From JBNKDD01 sp050288085 (GTDB lineage: Bacteria; Chloroflexota; Anaerolineae; Aggregatilineales; UBA3940), in assembly GCA_050288085.1 (NCBI GenBank), contig JBNKDD010000121.1, positions 1 to 15,931 of the forward strand: a stretch of 15,931 bases of DNA. Reading direction: 5' to 3'. The position numbers and the translations under genes were made by a program. Of the stretch, positions 1 through 6,575 are shown piece by piece. Below the pieces are notes generated by a model. That model did no database searches, was not told the DNA's origin, and saw only the letters and a list, made by a program, of their open reading frames with translations. The first letter of the stretch is position 1. Every line of letters begins with the position of its first letter.

Positions 1-120
1 ATCCAACTGGCACGCGACATGGCGCAGAATTACGTTAACACCTATACAGCGGACCTCATCGGGCTGGTGGCGCGCCTGAGCGCCATGCTCCAGGCCGAGT
101 CGCCCGTTTCCTCTCAGTAA
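1..120 (+). CDS. C-terminal end of an unidentified protein (partial)
   Basis: An open frame runs from the first base to a TAA at 118-120, giving 39 residues that end in AESPVSSQ. The visible part includes the stretch YVNTYTADLIGLVARLSAML, which looks like an amphipathic helix followed by a short polar tail. The start and any diagnostic domain lie left of the window, so no function can be given. The downstream gene in the opposite direction is a tRNA. It is called coding because the frame is open to the edge and ends just before a hairpin; 39 codons is weak evidence alone. Confidence 0.55.
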   Translation: MQLARDMAQNYVNTYTADLIGLVARLSAMLQAESPVSSQ

Positions 121-154
121 TAATTTCGTCCGACAATGTGGTAGAATCAAATCC

Positions 155-171
155 GGCAGCCAATGGCTGCC
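155..171. terminator. Hairpin between convergent partial CDS and tRNA-Leu
   Basis: A perfect 7-bp stem GGCAGCC/GGCTGCC encloses a 3-nt AAT loop. It lies 34 bases past the stop of the left-edge gene and 15 bases past the 3' end of the tRNA on the other strand. On the minus strand it is followed by GGATTTGATTC, a poor T-tract, so it would be a weak intrinsic terminator. Position between convergent transcripts is the main support. Confidence 0.4.
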
Positions 172-185
172 AGATCATGAACAGG

Positions 186-267
186 TGCCCCGGGTGGGAC
201 TCGAACCCACACGCCCATAGGGCATAGGCCCTCAACCTACCGCGTATGCCAATTCCGCCACCGGGGC
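186..267 (-). tRNA. tRNA-Leu (anticodon GAG)
   Basis: Read on the minus strand, the acceptor stem GCCCCGG pairs with CCGGGGC, and the discriminator is A. The D-arm contains the usual TGGCGGAATTGG of leucine tRNAs. The anticodon arm is GTAGG / TTGAGGG / CCTAT, placing GAG at positions 34-36, which reads CUC and CUU codons. A long variable arm (GCCC-TAT-GGGC) and the T-arm with GGTTCGAGTCC mark it as a class II tRNA. The sequence after the discriminator is CCT, so the CCA end is not encoded and must be added by nucleotidyltransferase. The 82-nt length is normal for this class. Confidence 0.97.
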
Positions 268-277
268 GAACGCGATA

Positions 278-305
278 ATTATAACATGTGACGTTAAGGT
301 GTCAA
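278..305 (-). promoter_or_regulatory. Sigma-70-type promoter of tRNA-Leu
   Basis: On the minus strand a perfect -35 TTGACA (300-305) and a perfect -10 TATAAT (278-283) are separated by 16 bp. Transcription would begin near 271, only a few bases before the tRNA 5' end at 267. This is the best consensus promoter in the window, as expected for a stable RNA gene. Confidence 0.8.
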
Positions 306-326
306 AGAATTGAAGGATGTTGGTTG

Positions 327-998
327 ATGTCTGAGTATCAGGAATTACCGTTATTTCCGTTGAATACCGTATTGTTTCCGGGCATGATTTTGCCACTGCA
401 TATTTTCGAACCTCGCTACAAACTGATGATAGAGGAATGCATCAAAGAAAATCAGCCTTTCGGGGTGGTATTGATCCGGGAAGGCTTTGAGGTTGGTGGG
501 GACGCTGTCCCCTACGACGTGGGTACAACGGCCCATGTCACCCAGATGGAACCGCTCGGTGATGGCCGGATGCAAATCAACAGCGTCGGCTACCAGCGTT
601 TCAAGATTCACAATATCCGGCGGGATAAGCCCTATCTGGTCGGTTTGATCGAGGACTATCCCCTTGAGGATTCTGATTCTGAAGAAGTTGTCAAAGCCAT
701 CAGTCTGGTGACCGCCGCCCTGCGCCGTTATCTCCAACTGCTTGCCAACGCCAACCCTGAGCTTGACGAGATTCCGACCGACAGCCTGCCGGACGATGGC
801 GTAGCACTGGCTTTCCTCACGGCGATTGTGTTACAGTTGCCGCTCGACGAGAAACAGAGTCTTCTGGAAGCTGATGACCTGGTGTCCCTGCTGCGGGTAG
901 AACAGGATTTGCTCCGGCGCGAGTTAGCGCTCGTAGATTATATGATCCGGCAGCAGCGGCCCCCGGAAGATCTGGCCTCTCCATTTTCTTTAAACTGA
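327..998 (+). CDS. LON N-terminal (substrate-binding) domain protein
   Basis: The 223-residue product begins MSEYQELPLFPLNTVLFPGMILPLHIFEPRYKLM, the standard opening of the LON substrate-binding domain (PF02190 family). This domain spans roughly residues 5-200. The AAA+ ATPase and the serine/lysine protease domain of true Lon are absent. Such stand-alone proteins are common in bacteria; a substrate-recognition or adaptor role is assumed from the family and is not demonstrated. ATG 327 was chosen over an upstream start at 288 because GAAGGA (312-317) sits 9 nt before it and the family motif starts right after it; the 288 start would lie close to the tRNA promoter. plsX follows 23 bases later, so the two are probably co-transcribed. 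Confidence 0.9.
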   Translation: MSEYQELPLFPLNTVLFPGMILPLHIFEPRYKLMIEECIKENQPFGVVLIREGFEVGGDAVPYDVGTTAHVTQMEPLGDGRMQINSVGYQRFKIHNIRRDKPYLVGLIEDYPLEDSDSEEVVKAISLVTAALRRYLQLLANANPELDEIPTDSLPDDGVALAFLTAIVLQLPLDEKQSLLEADDLVSLLRVEQDLLRRELALVDYMIRQQRPPEDLASPFSLN

Positions 999-1021
999 TC
1001 CACCGAGGAGAAGAACGTTAA

Positions 1022-2017
1022 ATGCGTATTGTTGTCGATGCGATGGGGTCTGATAACTATCCAGGGCCGGATGTAGAGGGCGCTGTCCTGGCAGCCAGGG
1101 AATGGGGCGACGAGATTATCCTGGTCGGCGATGAAAAACGCGTCGAGGCCGAATTAGCCAAACATGATACCGGCGGCCTGAAATTAAGAGTTGTCCAGGC
1201 TAGCCAGGTGATCGAAATGACCGACAAGCCCAGCGAGGTCGTCAAGGGCAAACCAGACTCATCCATGCATGTCGGGATGAAATTGGTCGAAGCAGACGAA
1301 GCGGACGCCTTCGTATCGGCGGGGAACACGGGCGGGATTCTGGCCGTCTCCACACTGTATGCCATCAAACGCATCAGGGGGATCAAGCGCCCGGCGCTGT
1401 CCGCTGTCTTCCCTCACCTGACCGGTCAGGTCGTCGCCGCAGATATCGGCGCAAATGCCGAATGCAAACCGGAGATGTTAATCCAGTTTGGGCAGATGGC
1501 AAGCGCCTATGCCGAGCGGGTATTGGGCATCAAAGAACCGCGAGTCGCATTATTGAGCAACGGCGAGGAAGAAGGAAAAGGCAACACGCTGATCCACGAA
1601 ACCGATCCGCTCATGAGGGCCACCAAAGGTCTGAACTATATCGGCAATATCGAACCCAAAGAAATGTTAGACGGCATGACCGATGTGATCATCCACGATG
1701 GCTTCACCGGCAATATCATGATGAAAAGCCTGGAAACCGGGCTCACGCTGCTGTCCAGATTCATCAAGCGGGAGATTAAAGCCGGGCCTGTGTCCATGGT
1801 CGGCGGTGCATTAGCACAGCCAGCCTTCAAGCGCGTCAGCCGGATCGTTGATCCGGCAGAGATCGGCGGGGCGCGATTACTCGGTTTAAACGGCGTGGTG
1901 ATCGTTGCACATGGCCGCTCTGATGGCATCGCCATCAAGAATGCTGTCCGCCAGGCCCGCGAAGCGGTTCAGGCCGGGTTGGTCGAAGCAATCAAGGATA
2001 GTATTGCCAAAAGCTGA
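1022..2017 (+). CDS. plsX: Phosphate acyltransferase PlsX
   Basis: PlsX converts acyl-ACP plus inorganic phosphate into acyl-phosphate, the donor used by PlsY to make lysophosphatidic acid. It acts at the inner face of the membrane. The 331-residue length is normal, and the start MRIVVDAMGSDNYPGPDVEGAV, the SAGNTGG segment near residue 100, the GANAECKPE segment near residue 145, the HDGFTGN segment near residue 225 and the C-terminal GLNGVVIVAHGRSD are all typical. GAGGAG at 1005-1010 is the ribosome site. In many bacteria plsX sits beside rpmF and fab genes; here it follows a LON-domain gene and is closed by a terminator, so it looks like the end of a two-gene unit. Confidence 0.97.
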   Translation: MRIVVDAMGSDNYPGPDVEGAVLAAREWGDEIILVGDEKRVEAELAKHDTGGLKLRVVQASQVIEMTDKPSEVVKGKPDSSMHVGMKLVEADEADAFVSAGNTGGILAVSTLYAIKRIRGIKRPALSAVFPHLTGQVVAADIGANAECKPEMLIQFGQMASAYAERVLGIKEPRVALLSNGEEEGKGNTLIHETDPLMRATKGLNYIGNIEPKEMLDGMTDVIIHDGFTGNIMMKSLETGLTLLSRFIKREIKAGPVSMVGGALAQPAFKRVSRIVDPAEIGGARLLGLNGVVIVAHGRSDGIAIKNAVRQAREAVQAGLVEAIKDSIAKS

Positions 2018-2037
2018 AGCGAATTAGCCTCAATTTT

Positions 2038-2082
2038 CCCCCATGAACGGCGGCCTCTGGCCCCTCGGATTGGGGGTTTTTT
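2038..2082 (+). terminator. Intrinsic terminator after plsX
   Basis: CCCCCA (2038-2043) pairs with TGGGGG (2071-2076), and the stem is followed at once by six T residues (2077-2082). The enclosed 27 bases contain a second small GGCC/GGCC stem. It begins 20 bases past the plsX stop. Confidence 0.75.
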
Positions 2083-2234
2083 GTACCTATCAGATACAGA
2101 CAATCGGAGAATCATCGGACTCCAGACGTGGAACACACCTGCCAGAGTATGTTAAAATAGCTTTGAAACTATAAGTTGTGTCAGAAAAATCAAGTGGCCC
2201 AACTGCTTATCATTGTTATCAATCGAAGTAGAGT

Positions 2235-2936
2235 ATGTTTAAAAAAGTCCGGATTCTTATTGCTGATGATCACTCTGTTGTCCGTGCCGGTCTGCGAGCA
2301 CTGCTGGAAACTCACGAAGATTTCCAGGTTGTAGCCGAAGCCTCGACCGGCGAAGAAGCGGTAGCAAAAGCCATGGAATACCAGCCCGACGTTGTGGTGC
2401 TGGATATCCGTATGCCGGGTTTATCCGGTATCCAGGCTTGCCAGCAGATCATTGAATCGGTTGATGGCTGCCGGGTGATTATGCTCACCGCCTACGCCGA
2501 AGATGAACTGCTGTTTGCCGCCATTCAAGCCGGAGCCTCCGGTTATGTCTTGAAGCGAATCGGTGATGCAGAGCTGATCAGGTCAGTCGAACGGGTCAGC
2601 CGGGGTGAGGGCATCCTTGATCCAGGGATGACTAAGAGCATGTTTGCCGAGATGCGCAAAGCGCGTAAAGCTCAATTAGCCGCTGCCTTTGCCGACCTGA
2701 CCCCACAGGAATTGTTAGTCCTTGCGCTGGTAGCAGAAGGGATGACCAACCGTCAGATCGCCGTCAAGCTTTATCTTGGCGAAGGGACGGTTCGGAACTA
2801 CGTCAGCAGTGTACTGGCAAAAATCAACGCGTCAAACCGCGCTGAAGCAGCAGCCTATGCCGTCAAGCACAACATTGCTGAATTAGTCCCGCCCCAAGAA
2901 GTCGATCCAGCCGAGGAAGACAGCCCTGAAGGGTAA
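2235..2936 (+). CDS. NarL/FixJ-family response regulator
   Basis: This 233-residue protein has an N-terminal receiver domain (about 5-122) with the acidic pair D11/D12, phosphoacceptor D57 in VVVLDIRMPG, T85 and K107. A LuxR-type helix-turn-helix (about 152-210) carries LTPQELLVLALVAEGMTNRQIA and the recognition helix segment EGTVRNYVSSVLAKI. It should bind DNA when phosphorylated. The tail after residue 215 is acidic and proline-rich (PPQEVDPAEEDSPEG), which is unusual. No sensor kinase is adjacent, so it is an orphan regulator here. The ribosome site is weak (GAAG at about 2225). The 217-bp gap before it starts with the plsX terminator; TAAAAT at 2153-2158 is a possible -10 without a good -35. 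A PIG-L gene follows after 42 bases. Confidence 0.95.
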   Translation: MFKKVRILIADDHSVVRAGLRALLETHEDFQVVAEASTGEEAVAKAMEYQPDVVVLDIRMPGLSGIQACQQIIESVDGCRVIMLTAYAEDELLFAAIQAGASGYVLKRIGDAELIRSVERVSRGEGILDPGMTKSMFAEMRKARKAQLAAAFADLTPQELLVLALVAEGMTNRQIAVKLYLGEGTVRNYVSSVLAKINASNRAEAAAYAVKHNIAELVPPQEVDPAEEDSPEG

Positions 2937-2978
2937 GTCCCGGTACGATTACTCGTGCCGGTAAGGACTGTTCCAGGC

Positions 2979-3782
2979 ATGATCACCTGGCCCGATTCCA
3001 GGCATATTTACCTCTCACCACATCTGGACGATGTGGTTTTGAGCTGTGGCGGCCTGATCTACCAACAGGTACAGCGCGGCGAATCGGTCGCTGTGATCAC
3101 AGTATTTGCGGGCAGCCCGGAGCTATCCGCCCCCCTACCGCCCTTTGCCCGGAGCCTGCATCAACGGTGGCAGCAATCTGCCCCGCCGGGCATTGATTTC
3201 TCCAATCCGCCCGCCGTCCGCCGTGAGGAGGATCGCCGGGCTTTTGCCGTTATCAGCCCTGATATCCAGGTCATCCACCTGGGGCTTCCTGATTGTATTT
3301 ACCGGTTTGATCCAGAAACACAAACGCCGTTGTATGATGGTGTTGAGGCGTTATTTGGGGCCGTCCATCCCAATGATCCGGCCCTGCCCACATTGGTAGA
3401 TGTTCCCCCTCTCCCTGCTGATGCCACTCTTTACATACCACTTGGGGCCGGAAACCATGTCGATCACCAGATTGTCCGACGGGCCGCCAGCCGGTGGCAG
3501 ATCGATCCAACCCGCCGCCTTTACTATGAGGACTACCCCTACGCGGCCAATTCGGAATCTGTTGCCCAAACCCTGACCGGTGGAATCTGGGAGCCAACCA
3601 CCATCCTCCTTGATGAGCCTGCCCTGAGTGCTAAAAGCCGCGCCGTAGCGGAACACGCCAGCCAGATCAGCACCTTCTGGCAGAGTGTCGAAGCAATGGA
3701 CACCGCCCTCCGTGACTATTTTACGCAGGTCGGCGGCGAATGGCTGTGGCGTAACCTCCTACTTTTTAAGGGGTCAGGCTGA
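2979..3782 (+). CDS. PIG-L family (LmbE-like) deacetylase
   Basis: The family contains zinc-dependent N-deacetylases of GlcNAc-type substrates (GlcNAc-PI, mycothiol and bacillithiol precursors, antibiotic intermediates). The product opens with YLSPHLDDVVLSCGG, the family HxDD metal motif (H15, D17, D18 by the ATG start). A second HxDH motif lies in PLGAGNHVDHQIVRRA, where H163 is the likely third ligand. RLYYEDYPYA near residue 190 is also typical. I chose ATG 2979 because AAGGA (2963-2967) is 11 nt upstream and the conserved block begins soon after; a GTG at 2955 in the same frame would add eight residues but lacks a placed ribosome site. It may be co-transcribed with the response regulator. 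The substrate cannot be told from sequence. Confidence 0.9.
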   Translation: MITWPDSRHIYLSPHLDDVVLSCGGLIYQQVQRGESVAVITVFAGSPELSAPLPPFARSLHQRWQQSAPPGIDFSNPPAVRREEDRRAFAVISPDIQVIHLGLPDCIYRFDPETQTPLYDGVEALFGAVHPNDPALPTLVDVPPLPADATLYIPLGAGNHVDHQIVRRAASRWQIDPTRRLYYEDYPYAANSESVAQTLTGGIWEPTTILLDEPALSAKSRAVAEHASQISTFWQSVEAMDTALRDYFTQVGGEWLWRNLLLFKGSG

Positions 3783-3794
3783 AGGTGATAGGGC

Positions 3795-3800
3795 TATAAT
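3795..3800 (+). promoter_or_regulatory. Candidate -10 box before the DUF4870 gene
   Basis: An exact TATAAT lies 36 bases before the ATG at 3836, leaving a leader of about 30 nt. No recognisable -35 is found 16-18 bases upstream, so this is a possible promoter only. Confidence 0.4.
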
Positions 3801-3835
3801 CAGGTTAAACTGATTTAGTTTTGGAGGTTATGGAG

Positions 3836-4285
3836 ATGACGGAACACACACAAGAACTATCAACAGAAAACCGTCTACTGGCAGCATTGGCTCATGGGTC
3901 AATTGTCGCCCAGGGTTTGGGATTGATCGTCGGTATTTTTATCTACATCAACCAGCGTGAGAAATCAGCTTACGTTGCTTTTCAAGCCTTGCAAGCCGCC
4001 GTTTACCAGTTCATCAGCCTGATTATCGTGGTTGGTTCCTGGATAGCCTGGACGGTGTTTTATATGCTGTCCTTTATCCCTATGATCCAGAATCCTGAAC
4101 AGTTTTCGGATGCCCCGCCGCCAATCTTCTGGATTGGGATGGGCAGCATGGTGATCCCCTTTGCTATTATGGCAGTCGTCGGGGTATATGGACTGTGGGG
4201 AGCCATCCGAGTCTTTCAAGGAAAAGACTTCCGCTACCTGTTGCTTGGGCGTTGGTTAGAAAAACAGGTTCCAACCGGCAGTTAG
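3836..4285 (+). CDS. DUF4870-family small membrane protein
   Basis: This 149-residue protein has the family layout: a short polar start with RLLAALAHGS, then hydrophobic segments at about 20-38, 52-81 and 98-122, and a cytosolic C-terminal stretch containing FRYLLLGRW. The function of the family is not known. The start was set at ATG 3836 because GGAGG (3823-3827) is 8 nt before it; the in-frame TTG 3821 and ATG 3830 overlap or crowd that ribosome site. An exact TATAAT is 36 bases upstream, so the gene may have its own promoter despite lying only 53 bases past the PIG-L gene. It is followed by the 134-bp inverted-repeat segment. Confidence 0.85.
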   Translation: MTEHTQELSTENRLLAALAHGSIVAQGLGLIVGIFIYINQREKSAYVAFQALQAAVYQFISLIIVVGSWIAWTVFYMLSFIPMIQNPEQFSDAPPPIFWIGMGSMVIPFAIMAVVGVYGLWGAIRVFQGKDFRYLLLGRWLEKQVPTGS

Positions 4286-4311
4286 TCAGCGTATCATTGA
4301 CTTCGCAGCGG

Positions 4312-4445
4312 TCTCTTTTGTCAAAGACCTGACCCGGAATTTGAAAAAGCTGGAAAAACTTATCATAATTCATAGATGGCAGTTTGCCCCGGCAAGCCAA
4401 TCCGGTTAGGATCAGCGGATAATCCGAAAAGTTTGACAAAAGAGA
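4312..4445. repeat. 134-bp segment bounded by 14-bp perfect inverted repeats
   Basis: TCTCTTTTGTCAAA at 4312-4325 is the exact reverse complement of TTTGACAAAAGAGA at 4432-4445. Just inside the left arm, 4326-4340 can pair imperfectly with AATCCGGTTAGGATC on the right side, and CGGAT-A-ATCCG next to the right arm is its own small hairpin. No obvious target-site duplication flanks it. It could be a MITE-like relic or a long-range RNA structure; the right arm ends six bases before the downstream ATG. Confidence 0.5.
4341..4369 (+). promoter_or_regulatory. Promoter of the DsbA-like gene
   Basis: TTGAAA (4341-4346), a 17-bp spacer, and CATAAT (4364-4369) form a good sigma-70-type promoter, each box matching consensus at five of six positions. 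The start site would be near 4376, giving a leader of about 75 nt that includes the right arm of the inverted repeat but not the left arm. Confidence 0.6.
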
Positions 4446-4451
4446 TAATAA

Positions 4452-5183
4452 ATGGATACCACTGTAGAGATCAACGACCTTGACACTGAAGAACTCCACG
4501 ATGAAGAAGATGTAATCGTCATTAAAAAATCGACGATATTGACGGTTGGCATTTCAACCATCACTTTTGTTCTGGGTATATTCTTGGGCATCGTTCTGAA
4601 TTCCACCCTGGGCTGGAATATAGGTGGTGGCGAAGAGCAGCAGGCCGTCGCCGCCGAGGGGGAATCGGCCCCGTTGGATGTCAGCGTAGATGACGATCCC
4701 TCCATCGGCCCGAAAAATGCCCCGGTCACGATTGTCGAATTCAGCGATTTCTATTGCGGATACTGTAAGCGTTTCCATGACGAAACACTGGATGCCCTGT
4801 TTGAAGAATACGGCGATCAGATTCGCTACGTCTACCGTGACTTTCCGGTGGTCGGTGGTGTAGACCCTGCAATGGCCGCTGAATGCGCCGATGACCAGGG
4901 GGCCTTCTGGGACTATCATGACGAACTGTTCGTCGACCCTCGATCCTATACTTCGGCAGGCAGCCTGGTCGACCTGGCCGTAGCGTTGGATTTGGATGAA
5001 GAGGAATTTTCCGAGTGTCTTGGAAATAGCACACACGAGGACGAGATAAACAACGACCTCAAAGACGGCCAATCCTATGGTGTGACCGGCACGCCGACAT
5101 TCTTCATCAACGGAGTGCGCCTGGTCGGTGCTCAACCCCTCAGTGCATTTAAGGCTATCATCGACGAGGCATTGAAAGGCTAA
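4452..5183 (+). CDS. Membrane-anchored DsbA-family thiol oxidoreductase
   Basis: The 243-residue protein has an acidic N-terminal tail (1-24), one transmembrane segment (about 28-52), a short linker, and a thioredoxin-fold domain with an inserted helical part (about 82-243). The active site is C102-G-Y-C105 in VEFSDFYCGYCKRFHDE, and the cis-proline loop is T214-P215 in GVTGTPTFFING. These match the DsbA/Thioredoxin_4 group that makes or rearranges disulfides outside the membrane. Two further cysteines (C145, C189) lie in the helical insert and might form a structural pair. No DsbB or VKOR partner is nearby. The ribosome site is weak (AAGAG just before the ATG) and overlaps the right arm of the 14-bp inverted repeat. 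Confidence 0.93.
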   Translation: MDTTVEINDLDTEELHDEEDVIVIKKSTILTVGISTITFVLGIFLGIVLNSTLGWNIGGGEEQQAVAAEGESAPLDVSVDDDPSIGPKNAPVTIVEFSDFYCGYCKRFHDETLDALFEEYGDQIRYVYRDFPVVGGVDPAMAAECADDQGAFWDYHDELFVDPRSYTSAGSLVDLAVALDLDEEEFSECLGNSTHEDEINNDLKDGQSYGVTGTPTFFINGVRLVGAQPLSAFKAIIDEALKG

Positions 5184-5210
5184 ACGCCCGAAATACTATC
5201 AGCATCTCTT

Positions 5211-5241
5211 GACCGGCGCTGCTGCGTGCCAGCCGCCGGTC
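5211..5241 (+). terminator. Hairpin terminator candidate after the DsbA-like gene
   Basis: GACCGGC (5211-5217) pairs with GCCGGTC (5235-5241), and the stem extends inward by GCTG/CAGC with a single bulged C, making about 11 bp. The following TATTGATTC is only moderately T-rich, so termination may be incomplete. The remaining bases up to 5363 hold T-rich sequence in which I see no gene. Confidence 0.5.
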
Positions 5242-5363
5242 TATTGATTCCCGCCGCGTAGGAAGGGCATTTACCTCGCCCGCTTATTTTCCAGGGCATC
5301 TTTTTAAGTTGGGCCAGACAAAAAACCTTTATCTTTTTCCACACACAATTGCCTCGGCGCTTA

Positions 5364-5392
5364 TTGGCAAGCCCGGTGCACCGCGTTATACT
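5364..5392 (+). promoter_or_regulatory. Promoter of the thiamine operon
   Basis: TTGGCA (5364-5369), a 17-bp spacer, and TATACT (5387-5392) form a good sigma-70-type promoter with five of six matches in each box. The start site would be near 5399, about 24 bases before the conserved riboswitch core, so the whole riboswitch is transcribed. Confidence 0.7.
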
Positions 5393-5422
5393 TTGAACAG
5401 GTCTTTAACATAAACCAATCAT

Positions 5423-5535
5423 CACAGGGGAGCCTGGGTTAAACAGGCTGAGAGGTTGCTAGCGACGAGTCTTATAGACCGTCACCAGCACGACCCTTTA
5501 ACCTGATCCGGATAATACCGGCGTAGGGAGTTGTG
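5423..5535 (+). ncRNA. TPP (thi-box) riboswitch aptamer
   Basis: The core elements of the TPP riboswitch appear in order: GGGGAGCCTG, the CAGGCTGAGA segment ending in the invariant CTGAGA (5448-5453), then CGACCCTTTAACCTGATCCG and GATAATACCGGCGTAGGGA. AGCCTG (5431-5436) pairs with CAGGCT (5444-5449). CACA (5423-5426) can pair with TGTG (5532-5535) to close the P1 helix. It lies directly before a thiamine diphosphokinase gene, so TPP binding should turn the operon down. Confidence 0.96.
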
Positions 5536-5558
5536 CATTTCAGAAATTGACATGGCAA

Positions 5559-5596
5559 AAAGCCACTCTCCTAACCGGCGGGTGGCTTTATTGATT
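5559..5596 (+). terminator. Riboswitch-controlled terminator (expression platform)
   Basis: AAAGCCAC (5559-5566) pairs with GTGGCTTT (5582-5589), followed by the T-rich ATTGATT. The left arm and loop, 5565-5573, can instead pair with TAGGGAGT (5524-5531) of the aptamer through eight base pairs with one bulged T. This gives mutually exclusive terminator and antiterminator folds. The stem ends 21 bases before the thiN start. Confidence 0.7.
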
Positions 5597-5610
5597 CTTA
5601 AGGAAACACG

Positions 5611-6267
5611 ATGACAACATGTGCGATTGTTCTGGCAAATGGGCAGGTTGACAATCCCGATCTGATCGGCCAGCGTTTGCAAGACATAGATTACAACCTG
5701 GTGATTGCCGCCGACGGGGGCAGCCATCACGCCGAACAACTTAACTTACAGATCGATGTGGTGATCGGCGACCTTGACTCGCTCGATGAGTCGTACCGGG
5801 AAAAGCTCAAAGCAGGCGGAACACGCTTTGAGATCGCCCCGGCCCACAAAGACGAAACCGACCTTGAATTGGCGCTGCTGTACGCCATCGACCAGGGAGC
5901 CAACCTGATCATCACGCTGGGTTTATTGGGTGGGCGGCTGGATATGTCCCTCGCAAACATCCTGCTCCTGACCCATCCCCAGCTGCGGAAGGCGCGGGTC
6001 GAAATCTGGAATGGCAGCCAGACCACCTGGTTAATCCGCCCGCCGGGTGATCAATTTAGCGGCCAGCCGGGTGATACCCTGTCGCTGATCCCGCTTGGCG
6101 GCGATGCACAGGGCGTCAAGACCCATCGCCTGGAATATCCCTTACGAGATGAGACACTACTCTTTGGCCCGGCGCGGGGCGTCAGCAATGTCTTTCTGGG
6201 ATCAACCGCCCAGGTTGATCTACGAGAAGGGCTGCTGCTGGCCGTCCACACGCTGGGCCGTGCATAG
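5611..6267 (+). CDS. thiN: Thiamine diphosphokinase
   Basis: The enzyme transfers pyrophosphate from ATP to thiamine, making the cofactor TPP in the cytosol. The 218-residue length fits the family. Visible motifs are AADGG (33-37), the metal-binding GDLDS (53-57), KDETD (80-84) and LGGRLD (106-111); the His that often follows the last motif is Met here. The C-terminal beta domain includes PPGDQFSGQPGDTLSLIPL and the GVSNVF segment. AAGGA (5600-5604) precedes the ATG. It is the first gene behind the TPP riboswitch, so its own product should repress it. The small thiamine-binding gene follows after 14 bases. Confidence 0.96.
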   Translation: MTTCAIVLANGQVDNPDLIGQRLQDIDYNLVIAADGGSHHAEQLNLQIDVVIGDLDSLDESYREKLKAGGTRFEIAPAHKDETDLELALLYAIDQGANLIITLGLLGGRLDMSLANILLLTHPQLRKARVEIWNGSQTTWLIRPPGDQFSGQPGDTLSLIPLGGDAQGVKTHRLEYPLRDETLLFGPARGVSNVFLGSTAQVDLREGLLLAVHTLGRA

Positions 6268-6281
6268 GAAAGGAAATCAAC

Positions 6282-6575
6282 ATGGATGAGAATCGAACGG
6301 TAAACGTATCTATCCAGGTCTTACCACTGGTCGAAGATGTTTTCCCGGTCGTCGATAAAGCCATCGAGGTAATCGCCGAAAGCGGTGTGAAATACGAAGT
6401 CGGGCCAATGGAAACTGTCATGGAGGGGCAGCTTGATCGCCTGCTCGACGTGGCAAAGGCCGCTCACCTGGCCTGCTTCGAGGGGGGTGCACAGCAGGTC
6501 GTTACCCTGATCAAGATCGGCGACAGCGTTAGCGGGACCACCATCGAAGAGAAGGTCGGCAAGTACCGTGAGTAA
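6282..6575 (+). CDS. Thiamine-binding protein, MTH1187/YkoF-like (DUF77)
   Basis: This 97-residue protein matches the small MTH1187/DUF77 family (PF01910 type): VNVSIQVLPL as the first strand, then KAIEVIAESGVKYEVGPMETVMEG, LLDVAKAAHLACFEGGAQQVVTLIKIGD and the C-terminal SGTTIEEKVGKYR. Relatives bind thiamine or its precursors and are often encoded with thiamine ABC transporters. It has no signal peptide, so it should act in the cytosol. AGGAAAGGA lies just before the ATG. It overlaps the permease start by 8 bases, which points to translational coupling. The location within a TPP-controlled operon supports the thiamine role. Confidence 0.92.
   Translation: MDENRTVNVSIQVLPLVEDVFPVVDKAIEVIAESGVKYEVGPMETVMEGQLDRLLDVAKAAHLACFEGGAQQVVTLIKIGDSVSGTTIEEKVGKYRE

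Noticed and set aside
327..998. LON-domain gene as a true Lon protease
   Set aside because: It has no AAA+ module and no Ser/Lys protease domain, and the protein is only 223 residues.
4433..4438. Exact TTGACA as a -35 box for the DsbA-like gene
   Set aside because: A -10 box 17 bp later would fall inside the coding region (about 4456). The TTGAAA/CATAAT pair at 4341-4369 fits better, and this TTGACA belongs to the right arm of the inverted repeat.
4554..5135. A 193-residue open frame antisense to the DsbA-like gene
   Set aside because: The plus-strand frame has an intact CGYC site and cis-proline loop; the antisense frame has no recognisable features.
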